From an uncultured Bacteroides sp. (GTDB lineage: Bacteria > Bacteroidota > Bacteroidia > Bacteroidales > Bacteroidaceae), in NCBI RefSeq assembly GCF_963677945.1, contig NZ_OY782578.1, forward strand, positions 2,819,258-2,883,257: a stretch of DNA of 64,000 nucleotides, written 5' to 3'. How positions within the stretch are numbered: the stretch's first letter is position 1; each line of letters starts with the position of its first letter. Below the pieces are notes generated by a model. The model did not search any database. It was not told the origin of the DNA and saw nothing but the letters and a program-made list of their open reading frames with translations. The position numbers were made by a program, and so were the translations under genes. Below, one piece after another: positions 32,484-40,926 of this stretch.

Positions 32484-35400
32484 ATGTCATACACAGAAAC
32501 AGCTTTTGAAAATGCGATAATAGAGTTGATGCAAGACCAATTGCATTACGCATATTACTATGGTCCTGATGTGGTACGCGATTATCACAATCCCCTGTTT
32601 GAAGAACTACTGGTTGATGCATTGCCTGATGTGAACCCTAATACACCGCAAGCGGCTATTGATGAAGCAATTCATAAGATAAAGAACATTGAAACAGGTA
32701 GCCTGGTGCAGAGAAATGCTGTATTTATGGATTATCTTCAGAATGGGGCAGAGGTGTCTTACTTTAACGGGCATGAACAACGGAATGCTTTGGTGAAGCT
32801 GATTGACTATGACCAAATAAAGAATAATAGTTTCTGTGTGGCTAATCAGTGGACGTTTATTGAAAACTCTGAAAAAAGGGCCGACTTGGTTGTCTTTGTA
32901 AATGGACTTCCACTTATAGTGGTTGAACTGAAATCGCCATCAAGAGAAGAAACAAATGCTTCGGAGGCGTACAACCAACTGCGTAATTACATGAAGGAGA
33001 TTCCTTCGCTGTTTGTATATAATGCTTTTTGTGTGATAAGTGACCTGATGGTTACTAAGGCTGGTACTATCACTTCGGGTGAAGATCGCTATATGGAGTG
33101 GAAGACTAAGGATGGCTCTTATGAGAATATGCAATTTGCCATGTTCGACGAGTTGTTTGAAGGAATGCTGGAAAAGACTCGTCTTTTGGATATTATACGC
33201 AACTTTATTTGTTTCTCCGATGATAAGGATAGTACGGAGAAGATAAAGATACTTGCCGGATATCATCAGTATTATGCGGTAAATAAGGCTGTAACTTCTA
33301 CCTCTGAGGCTACGCTTACGGATGGAAAGGGCGGCGTGTTTTGGCATACGCAAGGAAGTGGAAAGTCTCTTTCAATGGTTTTCTTTGCACATCTGCTGAA
33401 ACAAAAATTAAATAGTCCTACAATAGTAGTGATAACCGACCGTAATGATCTAGATGATCAACTGTTCGACCAGTTTGCCTCGTGCAAGGACTTTCTTCGT
33501 CAAACTCCGGTACAGGCTGATAGCAGAGCTGATTTGGTAAAAATGCTCTCGGGCATTCAGGTAAACGGCATCTTCTTTACCACTATGCAGAAGTTTGAAG
33601 AATTGTCGGAACCGCTTTCAGAACGTCGTAATATTATTGTGATGGCAGATGAAGCTCACCGCGGGCAATACGGTTTTGAAGAAAAGGTTGATCCGAAAAC
33701 GGGAAAGGTCTCTATTGGTACGGCTCGCATTATCCGTGATAACTTACCCAATGCTACATTTGTGGGCTTTACGGGAACACCTATTTCTCTGAAAGACCGA
33801 AGCACTCGTGAGGTGTTTGGCGATTATATCGACATTTACGATATGACGCAGGCGGTGAAAGATGGAGCTACTCGCCCGGTATATTACGAAAGTAGGGTGA
33901 TAAATGTAAAGCTGAACCAGGAGATGTTAATGCTTCTAGATGATGAATATGAACGTGTGGCCGAGACTGCTGAACCGTATGCTGTACAGAAATCGAAGCA
34001 AGAGTTGGGAAGAATGGAAAGTATTCTTGGTGCTCCGGAAACCATTCAGACTTTATGTGAAGATATCATTAAGCATTACGAGGAGAACCGTGAATATCTG
34101 CTTACCGGTAAGGCTATGATTGTAGCTTATTCGCGGCCTATAGCTATGAGTATCTATGAAAAGATTCTGGAGCTGCGTCCGCAATGGCAGGAAAAGGTGG
34201 CTGTGGTGATGACGGGTGGTAATAAAGATCCTGAGGAATGGCACGACGTTGTTGGTAACAAAACGAAAAGAAAGGAACTTGGCAAGAGATTTAAAGACAA
34301 TGAAGACCCACTGAAAATAGCCATTGTAGTAGATATGTGGCTTACTGGTTTTGATGTTCCGTCTCTTGCTACTATGTATATTTACAAACCTATGATGGGA
34401 CATAACCTGATGCAGGCAATTGCAAGGGTAAATCGGGTGTTTAAAGACAAAGAAGGTGGCTTGGTTGTGGATTATGTGGGCATTGCCAGTGCATTAAAAC
34501 AGGCAATGAAGGATTATACCAAGCGAGACCAGAGTAACTATGGTGATCAGGATATTCTGAAAACAGCTTTGCCTAAATTCCTTGAAAAGCTAAGTATTTG
34601 TCAGGACATGTTTCATGGTTACGATTATTCTCAATTCATGGATGGCACTGATTTGCAACGTGCTAAATTAATAAGTGGAGGAGTGAACTTTATCTCTGCC
34701 CCTGAAAAAGATGATATAAAACAGCTGTTCATCAAAGAAGCTCTTTTGCTGCATCAGGCATTAACTCTTTGTCGCAGCTCACTCAATGTTAATCAACGTT
34801 TCGAAGCTGCTTACTTTGAAGCAGTGCGTACAATGACAACTCGTGTGGTTGGGAAAGGAAATATCTCCCTAAAAGAAATTAATGCTCAGATTAATGAGTT
34901 GTTGAAACAAAGCATCAAGAGTGAAGGAGTAATCAATCTTTTCTCGGATGTAAATGAGGAATTTTCTTTGTTTGATCCTGCATTTTTGGAAGACATAGCA
35001 AAGATGAAGGAACGAAATCTGGCTGTAGAGTTATTAAAGAAACTAATTGCAGAACAGATTTCTATTTATAAGCATACTAATCTGGTGAAGTCGGAGAAGT
35101 TCTCTGAAATGCTTGCCCGGTCTATGAATAACTATCTGAAAGGTATGCTTACTAATGAAGAGGTAATTGAGCTGTTGCTCAAAATGGCTCACGAAATAAA
35201 GGATGGATACCAGGAAGGAGAGAAGCTGGGCTTAAATGTTGAGGAAAAGGCTTTCTATGATGCTTTAACAAAGCCTGAAGCTGTGAAGGATTTCTATAGC
35301 AATGATCAACTTGTTGGACTAACAAAGGAACTAACAGAAGCACTACGTAAAAATAAAACAATAGACTGGCAAAAAAAGGAAACAGCTAGGGCGGGTATGC

Positions 35401-35510
35401 GTAGAATAGTAAAGCGCTTATTAAAGAAATATGGTTATCCCCCTGAAGGCATGGAAGATGCTGTAACTACAGTAATTGGACAATGTGAAATGTGGACAGA
35501 TAATTTGTAA
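32484..35510 (+). CDS. hsdR: Type I RM restriction endonuclease/translocase subunit
   Basis: 1008 aa. The N-terminal nuclease domain shows RADLVVFVNGLPLIVVELK (PD-(D/E)XK core, near residues 130-150). The SF2 translocase has Walker A TQGSGKSLSM near 287, DEAH in MADEAHRGQY near 388, FTGTPI, and motif VI in QAIARVNRVFKDKEGG. The C-terminal helical domain is complete. It cuts unmodified DNA after translocation by the HsdR2M2S complex. Last gene of the hsd cluster; the 12-bp repeat leader begins right after its stop. Confidence 0.96.
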   Translation: MSYTETAFENAIIELMQDQLHYAYYYGPDVVRDYHNPLFEELLVDALPDVNPNTPQAAIDEAIHKIKNIETGSLVQRNAVFMDYLQNGAEVSYFNGHEQRNALVKLIDYDQIKNNSFCVANQWTFIENSEKRADLVVFVNGLPLIVVELKSPSREETNASEAYNQLRNYMKEIPSLFVYNAFCVISDLMVTKAGTITSGEDRYMEWKTKDGSYENMQFAMFDELFEGMLEKTRLLDIIRNFICFSDDKDSTEKIKILAGYHQYYAVNKAVTSTSEATLTDGKGGVFWHTQGSGKSLSMVFFAHLLKQKLNSPTIVVITDRNDLDDQLFDQFASCKDFLRQTPVQADSRADLVKMLSGIQVNGIFFTTMQKFEELSEPLSERRNIIVMADEAHRGQYGFEEKVDPKTGKVSIGTARIIRDNLPNATFVGFTGTPISLKDRSTREVFGDYIDIYDMTQAVKDGATRPVYYESRVINVKLNQEMLMLLDDEYERVAETAEPYAVQKSKQELGRMESILGAPETIQTLCEDIIKHYEENREYLLTGKAMIVAYSRPIAMSIYEKILELRPQWQEKVAVVMTGGNKDPEEWHDVVGNKTKRKELGKRFKDNEDPLKIAIVVDMWLTGFDVPSLATMYIYKPMMGHNLMQAIARVNRVFKDKEGGLVVDYVGIASALKQAMKDYTKRDQSNYGDQDILKTALPKFLEKLSICQDMFHGYDYSQFMDGTDLQRAKLISGGVNFISAPEKDDIKQLFIKEALLLHQALTLCRSSLNVNQRFEAAYFEAVRTMTTRVVGKGNISLKEINAQINELLKQSIKSEGVINLFSDVNEEFSLFDPAFLEDIAKMKERNLAVELLKKLIAEQISIYKHTNLVKSEKFSEMLARSMNNYLKGMLTNEEVIELLLKMAHEIKDGYQEGEKLGLNVEEKAFYDALTKPEAVKDFYSNDQLVGLTKELTEALRKNKTIDWQKKETARAGMRRIVKRLLKKYGYPPEGMEDAVTTVIGQCEMWTDNL

Positions 35511-35546
35511 TCACCCCCTAAGTTACCCCCGAAGTCACCCCCTAAG
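35511..35546 (+). repeat. Three 12-bp repeats of a conserved leader (copy 1)
   Basis: TCACCCCCTAAG, TTACCCCCGAAG, TCACCCCCTAAG in tandem directly after the hsdR stop. The following 80 bp up to the next start codon also resemble the DNA after the second array at 40802. Confidence 0.75.
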
Positions 35547-35627
35547 TTGAAAGGCTGCTGTGAGTATTAGCGAATGGAAGGGTAGTAAAAGGATTGTTGC
35601 AGCAAATGTTTTATAGAAATAAGAACT

Positions 35628-36158
35628 ATGAAAGACGAATTCATTTTTGGCGAAGTTTGGTTGTTGACTGTCACTGCAGCCTTTCAAAGGGCAAATATTT
35701 ATAAATCAGATTATAATGAAAAGGATTTTGAAGATAAAAAGAAAGATTTTAAAAAGGAACTAAAAAAACTTATTATTCAGAAATCGGAAGAGTATTGTGA
35801 TAGAGAAATCAGTGAAGCAGATCATCTTAAAAATATAGAAGAGATCAGTACGTCTTTAACGAATTACTCGGCAATATTAAGAGGAGGAAAATTGAATTTT
35901 GGGATATCTCAAAAGCTATTAAACCTCTATTTAAAATATTTATGGTGTCTTGGCTTATTGAAATTAGCGCCTCCTCATTTCCCTGTTGATAGAAAAATTC
36001 AAATAGATTTGGGAATAACAAATCCTTGTTCTTGGACAGCTATGAGTGATAAAAATGAATACCTAAACGTAATAGAAATAGCACGAAAGGCTTTGCCGAA
36101 ATATCCAGGAATAAACAATATAGCGGAATTAGAGCTTAAATTGTTTAAGAGAAATTAG
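35628..36158 (+). CDS. 170-aa protein of unknown function, copy 1 of a duplicated pair
   Basis: 176 aa, not recognised. FIFGEVWLLTVTAAFQRANIYKSDY opens the protein (residues 4-28), a lysine-rich charged helix follows, then a strongly conserved half with LRGGKLNFG, KYLWCLGLLKLAPPHFPVDR and a C-terminal EYLNVIEIARKALP. Soluble, mostly helical. Almost the same protein is encoded at 39541, and identity is highest in the C-terminal half and the DNA just after the stop. It lies between hsdR and the RloAB pair, so a link with defence is plausible only by position. Confidence 0.75.
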   Translation: MKDEFIFGEVWLLTVTAAFQRANIYKSDYNEKDFEDKKKDFKKELKKLIIQKSEEYCDREISEADHLKNIEEISTSLTNYSAILRGGKLNFGISQKLLNLYLKYLWCLGLLKLAPPHFPVDRKIQIDLGITNPCSWTAMSDKNEYLNVIEIARKALPKYPGINNIAELELKLFKRN

Positions 36159-36195
36159 TCGGGAAAAAAGTAGCAATATGTAATATAAATGCATA

Positions 36196-36230
36196 ATTCT
36201 CTAAGGTCGCAATTTGAGATCTTAGAGAAT
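36196..36230 (+). terminator. Stem-loop after copy 1, duplicated after copy 2
   Basis: ATTCTCTAAG and CTTAGAGAAT enclose a loop; nearly the same hairpin lies at 40103-40137. The rest of the 36159-36415 gap is AT-rich with a -7 element near its end. Confidence 0.55.
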
Positions 36231-36385
36231 GTGAAATGTAAAAGCGGTATATGCCTTATAATAAGCTGTTAAATTAAATATCTGTAATCTATATAAGGTC
36301 TTCTTTAAAAATGTATTTTCTATGTTTTTTGTGAAAAATCCACAAATAATTAATATTTTTAGGTATCTAATTTGTTTATTGTTTA

Positions 36386-36393
36386 TATATTTG
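36386..36393 (+). promoter_or_regulatory. -7 element TATATTTG before the RloA-like gene
   Basis: TATATTTG lies 22 bp upstream of the ATG at 36416. It gives the ATPase/RloB pair its own transcription unit. Confidence 0.45.
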
Positions 36394-36415
36394 TGAGAAA
36401 CTAACAAAAACGATT

Positions 36416-37729
36416 ATGATTATCAGGTTCTCGGTTTGTAATTACAAGGTGTTTAAAGACGAAACTATTTTTAGTTTTGTTGCCACTAATTACGATAAGA
36501 AGACGCGCGAAGATGAAAACGTGGCTCATATTGAAAGTCCGTCATTGCGCTTATTAAAGAATGCTGTAGTATATGGAGCAAATGCCAGCGGAAAGACAAA
36601 GCTGATTGATGCATTTGCCTTTATGCGCTATTTTGTGGTAAATTCATCGAAAGATGCTGCTTCTTCGGAGGAGATAGATACTGATCCGTTTAGACTGAAT
36701 ACTGAAAGTGAACTTGCGCCCAGTAGCTTTGAATTAATGTTTTTAATTGGTGAAAAGCTTTATCGCTATGGCTTTGAGGTTACCAGGAAAAAAGTGGTTA
36801 CTGAATGGTTGTACGTGCAAGAGAAGAAAAGAGAATCAGAACTTTTCTATAGGGGTGAGGATGGCGTAGTCTCTTTTGATAAAAAGAAATTTGCAGCATG
36901 GCAATTGATTATTAATGCAAATCTGGTAAGAAATAATGCGCTGTTTATTACTACTCTTGCTCAGTTTAATGATGAACTGGGTATAGAGGTGGTGACTTAC
37001 TTTAAGGAGAACTTGAAAATTATTTCAGGGCTTAATGAGGCTGGCTACAAGGGTATGATATTATCAAAGTTGGTGGATTCTGACTATAAAAAGAGGGTGA
37101 TGGAATTCCTGAACTTTGCCGATCTGGGAATAATGGATATTAGCAAAAAAGAAATTGAAGCTAGTTTTGACGATTCTGATAAAGTGCCTCAGGATATTAA
37201 GAAGATGATTCTTGACGATATTCAGTCACAGACTTTATTAACTAAACATCAGGCTTATGATGCAGAACATTCTCCAGTGGATTCCAGAGAATTTTTAATG
37301 AGAAAGGATGAATCTCATGGAACTCAGAAGTTCTTTTACCTGACCGGTCCTATTTTAGAATCATTAATGAACGGATATACGCTTGTTGTTGATGAACTTG
37401 ATTCGCGCTTGCACCCAAACTTGGTGACTCGGCTAATCTCTTTGTTTAATTCGAAAGAAACAAATCCGAATAATGCTCAATTGATATTTAATACGCATAA
37501 TTCGAACTTATTGGATAGCAAACTATTACGTAGAGATCAAATTTGGTTTGTGGATAAAAATATGTATGGCGAAAGCAAGCTTTATTCGTTGTCTGACATT
37601 AAAGGTATCAGGAAGGATGAACAGTTTGAGCAAAATTATATTAATGGAATTTACGGTGGTGTGCCCTATCTGGATGATTTTATAAATGTGAGGATCGACA
37701 AAGCACTGAATCATGAGAATGAAAAATAA
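36416..37729 (+). CDS. AAA15-family ATPase, RloA/AbiLi-like
   Basis: 437 aa. Walker A is VYGANASGKTKLIDAF near residues 48-63; FFYLTGPILESLMNGYTLVVDE holds Walker B (VVDELDSRLHPN, near 325), and IFNTHNSNLLD carries the switch His. This is the COG1106 ATPase type that pairs with RloB. The pair matches RloA-RloB of type I RM loci in Campylobacter and the AbiL abortive-infection system of Lactococcus in architecture. It probably senses infection and licenses the partner's nuclease-like activity; that mechanism is known only by analogy. Confidence 0.88.
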   Translation: MIIRFSVCNYKVFKDETIFSFVATNYDKKTREDENVAHIESPSLRLLKNAVVYGANASGKTKLIDAFAFMRYFVVNSSKDAASSEEIDTDPFRLNTESELAPSSFELMFLIGEKLYRYGFEVTRKKVVTEWLYVQEKKRESELFYRGEDGVVSFDKKKFAAWQLIINANLVRNNALFITTLAQFNDELGIEVVTYFKENLKIISGLNEAGYKGMILSKLVDSDYKKRVMEFLNFADLGIMDISKKEIEASFDDSDKVPQDIKKMILDDIQSQTLLTKHQAYDAEHSPVDSREFLMRKDESHGTQKFFYLTGPILESLMNGYTLVVDELDSRLHPNLVTRLISLFNSKETNPNNAQLIFNTHNSNLLDSKLLRRDQIWFVDKNMYGESKLYSLSDIKGIRKDEQFEQNYINGIYGGVPYLDDFINVRIDKALNHENEK

Positions 37730-38435
37730 AACTGCTGAGCAGGAGAAGGAGAGGATGGCTCATAAAGAAAGAATGAGAAAGACTCCTTCTTTGAATCGTA
37801 GTATGCCATCTATTCCCAAAAAGAAAAAGATATTGATTGTTTGTGAAGGCGAAAACACAGAACCTTCTTACTTCCGGCAATTCAGACTTGCTACTGCAAC
37901 GGTGTATCCTGTGGGAGAGGGGTATAACACGGAAAGCTTGGTGGAACGTGCTATATTGTTAAGCAGGAAAGATAAATATGATGAGGTGTGGTGTGTTTTT
38001 GATAAGGATGATTTCCTTAATCAAAGCTTTAACGCGGCAATAGAGACTGCACAAAGAAATAATATGAAGGTTGCTTACTCCAATCAGGCTTTTGAGTATT
38101 GGTTACTTTTACACTTTGAAGATCATCAAGGTGGGCTGCTGCATAGGAATGATTATGGGGATAAGATAAATAAGTATATTACTCCGCTAGGAGCGTACTA
38201 TGATTCTGATAATTCTAAATTGATTGATAATAACTTTTTTGCAATTTTATGTGGAATAGATAAAAGATATGCTGAGAGGAGAGTTGATTTAGCAATAAAA
38301 AGAGCTCGTAAAATATATGAGAGATATACTGATGATCATCCTGCGGTAGAGAAATCCTTATCAGTTAATCCGGCAAAAGAAGAGTCGTCTACAAGAGTGT
38401 TTCTTCTGGTTGAGGAGATTCTTAAGTATATCTAA
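37713..38435 (+). CDS. rloB: RloB-family protein (TOPRIM-like effector)
   Basis: 240 aa. RloB (PF13707-type) features are plain: KILIVCEGENTEPSYF with the acidic Glu of a TOPRIM-like fold, DEVWCVFDKDD with the Asp-x-Asp pair, and SNQAFEYWLLLHFEDH. The first 35 residues are a basic charged extension. It overlaps the ATPase gene by 17 nt, so the two are made together. Expected to be the effector of an abortive-infection-like system, perhaps a nuclease, by analogy with AbiLii. Confidence 0.9.
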   Translation: MRMKNKTAEQEKERMAHKERMRKTPSLNRSMPSIPKKKKILIVCEGENTEPSYFRQFRLATATVYPVGEGYNTESLVERAILLSRKDKYDEVWCVFDKDDFLNQSFNAAIETAQRNNMKVAYSNQAFEYWLLLHFEDHQGGLLHRNDYGDKINKYITPLGAYYDSDNSKLIDNNFFAILCGIDKRYAERRVDLAIKRARKIYERYTDDHPAVEKSLSVNPAKEESSTRVFLLVEEILKYI

Positions 38436-38503
38436 ACTTGTTTTTCGCTTATAAAATCTTTATGAAGAATAATCGATAAGCTGGATTTTAAATTAAAAAG
38501 CGA

Positions 38504-38535
38504 ATCCCTCTCCGCTAATGTTAGTGAAGAGGGAT
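38504..38535. terminator. Terminator between convergent rloB and XRE genes
   Basis: ATCCCTCT pairs with AGAGGGAT around a 16-nt loop. It lies past rloB and beside the stop of the minus-strand regulator. Confidence 0.6.
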
Positions 38536-38544
38536 ACTACTTGT

Positions 38545-39204
38545 TTAGTATATAGAATACCAATTATTGGGATAACTTGTGTAATGATATAATTTGTACA
38601 TTCTGTAGTTATAATCTTCAAGCATCATAAGCTGATCTTCCACTTTTTCTTTTTCTGTGAATGGATTTGTAGCGTCTGAATAGAAAAAGCCAACGTGTCT
38701 ACCTCTCTCGGGTCTGTGGTGTTCAAACAGATCAGTCAGCTGATCCTCTGATAGCCAACTTAAATTCATATTGTCTAATTCCATGGTGTATATGCTATCT
38801 GTTCCTTTAGTCTCTCCTAATAGCTGGTATTCTCTATTGAATAGTTCCCCTTTACTATTCTCAAGATCATAAACTATACCATAAGGTTTATTGATTCTGT
38901 AATACATTCTGTTTTCGTTGATGTGTTTTATTGTTATCAGGTCTGTTATTTTACGCAGTTCTTCAACGGTTTCGGCTTTGTATGATTTGCTACCGTACAA
39001 GGCTAGGGCGGTTAATTTTGATTTGCTGTCAGGAAATAATTCTCCTACAGAAACGTTTAATGCTTCGGCTATTGCTTCTATTCTGTCAAGACTTGGGTTA
39101 CCTGCTATACTTTGTGCCAAGGCTGATGCACTGATATCCAATTTCTTGGCAAGCTCTGCTTGTGTAATGCCACTTTTTTTACATAATTCTTTTATTCTAA
39201 TCAT
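38545..39204 (-). CDS. XRE-family helix-turn-helix regulator
   Basis: 219 aa from MIRIKELCKKSG at 39204; the frame extends eight codons further up. The N-terminal Cro/C1-type HTH (TQAELAKKLDISASALAQSIAG) is complete, residues 13-60. The C-terminal 150 residues are an unrecognised domain rich in aromatic residues (NRMYYRINKPYGIVYDL, HHRPERGRHVGFFYSD), which could be a ligand or protein-sensing part. It is convergent with rloB inside the interval bounded by the duplicated 170-aa genes, so it may regulate that cassette. Confidence 0.85.
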   Translation of the reverse strand: MIRIKELCKKSGITQAELAKKLDISASALAQSIAGNPSLDRIEAIAEALNVSVGELFPDSKSKLTALALYGSKSYKAETVEELRKITDLITIKHINENRMYYRINKPYGIVYDLENSKGELFNREYQLLGETKGTDSIYTMELDNMNLSWLSEDQLTDLFEHHRPERGRHVGFFYSDATNPFTEKEKVEDQLMMLEDYNYRMYKLYHYTSYPNNWYSIY

Positions 39205-39502
39205 GATATTAAATTTTTGTTTGTGCAAATGTATATATAATATTTAGATAAATCTAAATTATTTAAATAAAAATATATCTAAATCTAATTAATTATATTC
39301 ATTAACTTTTTTATGTAGCCCTGTAATTGCAAATGCACCTTGTGAATAAATGTAGAATAATAGTAGATGTGTAAGGGCTGTTTAAAGCTGTTTGGCTATA
39401 ATTCAGGCTACTCTAATTTTGGTTGGTTATATATTGTGGGTTTGTTTGTTTTTTTATTAAGATAAAAGTTACTTAAAAGGCTTTAATAAGAAATTATTTT
39501 GA

Positions 39503-39510
39503 TATCTTTG
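39503..39510 (+). promoter_or_regulatory. -7 element TATCTTTG before copy 2
   Basis: Matches TAnnTTTG and lies 30 bp upstream of the ATG at 39541. The rest of the 39229-39540 gap shows no gene. Confidence 0.5.
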
Positions 39511-39540
39511 TAACAAATATGCACGGTAAAAATAAGATCT

Positions 39541-40059
39541 ATGAAAAAAGAATTCATTTTTGGCGAAGTTTGGATGCTGACAGTCAGTGCTGCATTTCAA
39601 AGGGCAAATATTTATAAATCGGATTATGATAAAGATGAAAAGAAGGTTTTTAAAGAAAAACTTAAAGAACTCATTATTCAGAAATCGGAAGAATATAACT
39701 ATAGAGTAATCAGTGAAGCAGATCATATTAAAAATATAGAAGATATAATTACGTTTTCAGCTAATTATCCGAATGTATTAAGAGGAGGAAAATTGAATTT
39801 TGGGATATGTCAAAAGCTATTAAACCTCTATTTAAAATATTTATGGTGCCTTGGCTTATTGAAATTTGCGCCTCCTCATTTCCCTGTTGATAGAAAAATT
39901 CAAATAGATTTGGGAATAACAAATCCTTGTTCCTGGACAGCAATGAGTGATAAAAGTGAATACCTAAACGTAATAGAAATAGCACGAAAGGCTTTGCCGA
40001 AACATCCAGGAATAAACAATATAGCGGAATTAGAGCTTAAATTATTTAAAAGAAATTAG
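39541..40059 (+). CDS. 170-aa protein of unknown function, copy 2 of a duplicated pair
   Basis: 172 aa, nearly identical to the product at 35628: the same FIFGEVW opening, a shorter and more diverged lysine-rich helix, and an almost unchanged C-terminal half (LNFGICQKLLNLYLKYLW, KHPGINNIAELELKLFKRN). The changes cluster at residues 25-75, so either the N-half is under diversifying pressure or the C-half has been kept alike by gene conversion. No family is recognised. Confidence 0.75.
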   Translation: MKKEFIFGEVWMLTVSAAFQRANIYKSDYDKDEKKVFKEKLKELIIQKSEEYNYRVISEADHIKNIEDIITFSANYPNVLRGGKLNFGICQKLLNLYLKYLWCLGLLKFAPPHFPVDRKIQIDLGITNPCSWTAMSDKSEYLNVIEIARKALPKHPGINNIAELELKLFKRN

Positions 40060-40102
40060 TCGGTAAAAGAGTAGCAATGCAGATATGTAATATAAATGCA
40101 TA

Positions 40103-40137
40103 ATTCTCTAAGGTCGCAATTTGAGATCTTAGAGATT
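40103..40137 (+). terminator. Stem-loop after copy 2
   Basis: ATTCTCTAAG and CTTAGAGATT; the same hairpin as at 36196 with one changed base. It marks the 3' limit of the duplicated DNA. Confidence 0.55.
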
Positions 40138-40282
40138 GTAAGTTATAAACTAGGTATCTGTTTTATAATGAGCATAATATAATTGTGCAACAAGCTGTTG
40201 CACAATTAGAAACTTCAATAGTTTTTTGATAACGAATAGAAATTAAATCCATAGTAGAATACGAATAAAACATAACCTTATT

Positions 40283-40792
40283 ATGAAAAAGTCTGATATC
40301 TATGAAATTGCCATTAAGATTTTAGGAATTTACTTCCTTGTTACTATTATCCAGCTCATGGTAGGAAGCTTTGCCTATCTTTCTGCTATGATTTTTAGTG
40401 AGAATCTATCCTCGGATAATATGTTGTATGCAGGAGTTTCTTTCTTTGTATTTATCGTTATGATTCTACTCGATCTCTGTTTTATTCTCAAGACGGATAT
40501 GATTGTAAAAATGATATGCAAATCGGCCGACTTTGAACAAGATGTTCCTTTTACGGTAAGCAGGAAGTCGGTTTATGAAATTGCTCTGGTACTGATGGGA
40601 TTGATTATCATTGTATGGGCCTTCCCGGATTTTATCTATAAAATATGGAACTATGTTCAAAGTTTGCAGATGAGCACAGAAAACAAAGGCACTCTGATAT
40701 CCTCAGGAATAAGAATTGTTGTTGGATTGATTGCCATAGTTTATTCAACTGCTATCGCAAATTTTCTTGATAAGGGGAAAGCTAACGTTTAA
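40283..40792 (+). CDS. DUF2975-like four-helix membrane protein
   Basis: 169 aa with four predicted membrane helices at about residues 12-35, 48-70, 98-118 and 143-160. Length, helix arrangement and the loop KSVYEIALVLMGLIIIVWAF agree with DUF2975 inner-membrane proteins, which often neighbour a small HTH regulator in other bacteria; none is seen directly here. Function unknown. Confidence 0.65.
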   Translation: MKKSDIYEIAIKILGIYFLVTIIQLMVGSFAYLSAMIFSENLSSDNMLYAGVSFFVFIVMILLDLCFILKTDMIVKMICKSADFEQDVPFTVSRKSVYEIALVLMGLIIIVWAFPDFIYKIWNYVQSLQMSTENKGTLISSGIRIVVGLIAIVYSTAIANFLDKGKANV

Positions 40793-40801
40793 AAGCAAGC
40801 T

Positions 40802-40837
40802 TACCCCCTAAGTCACCCCTGTAGTTACCCCCGTAGT
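40802..40837 (+). repeat. Three 12-bp repeats of a conserved leader (copy 2)
   Basis: TTACCCCCTAAG, TCACCCCTGTAG, TTACCCCCGTAG in tandem, beginning 9 bp after the DUF2975-like stop. The next 80 bp match the DNA following the array at 35511, including GATTGTTGnAGCAAATnTTTT. Confidence 0.75.
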
Positions 40838-40926
40838 TGAAGGTGGTTGAGAGTACTTGTGATTGAAAGAGTATGAGAAGAGATTGTTGTAGCAAATATT
40901 TTGCTCATAAATAAAAATGGTTTGTT

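Noticed and set aside
36416-38435. Calling the ATPase/RloB pair a PARIS (AriA/AriB) system
   Set aside because: The partner has RloB motifs (CEGENTEPSYF, FEYWLLLHFED) rather than a DUF4435 protein, so RloAB/AbiL-like is the better name.
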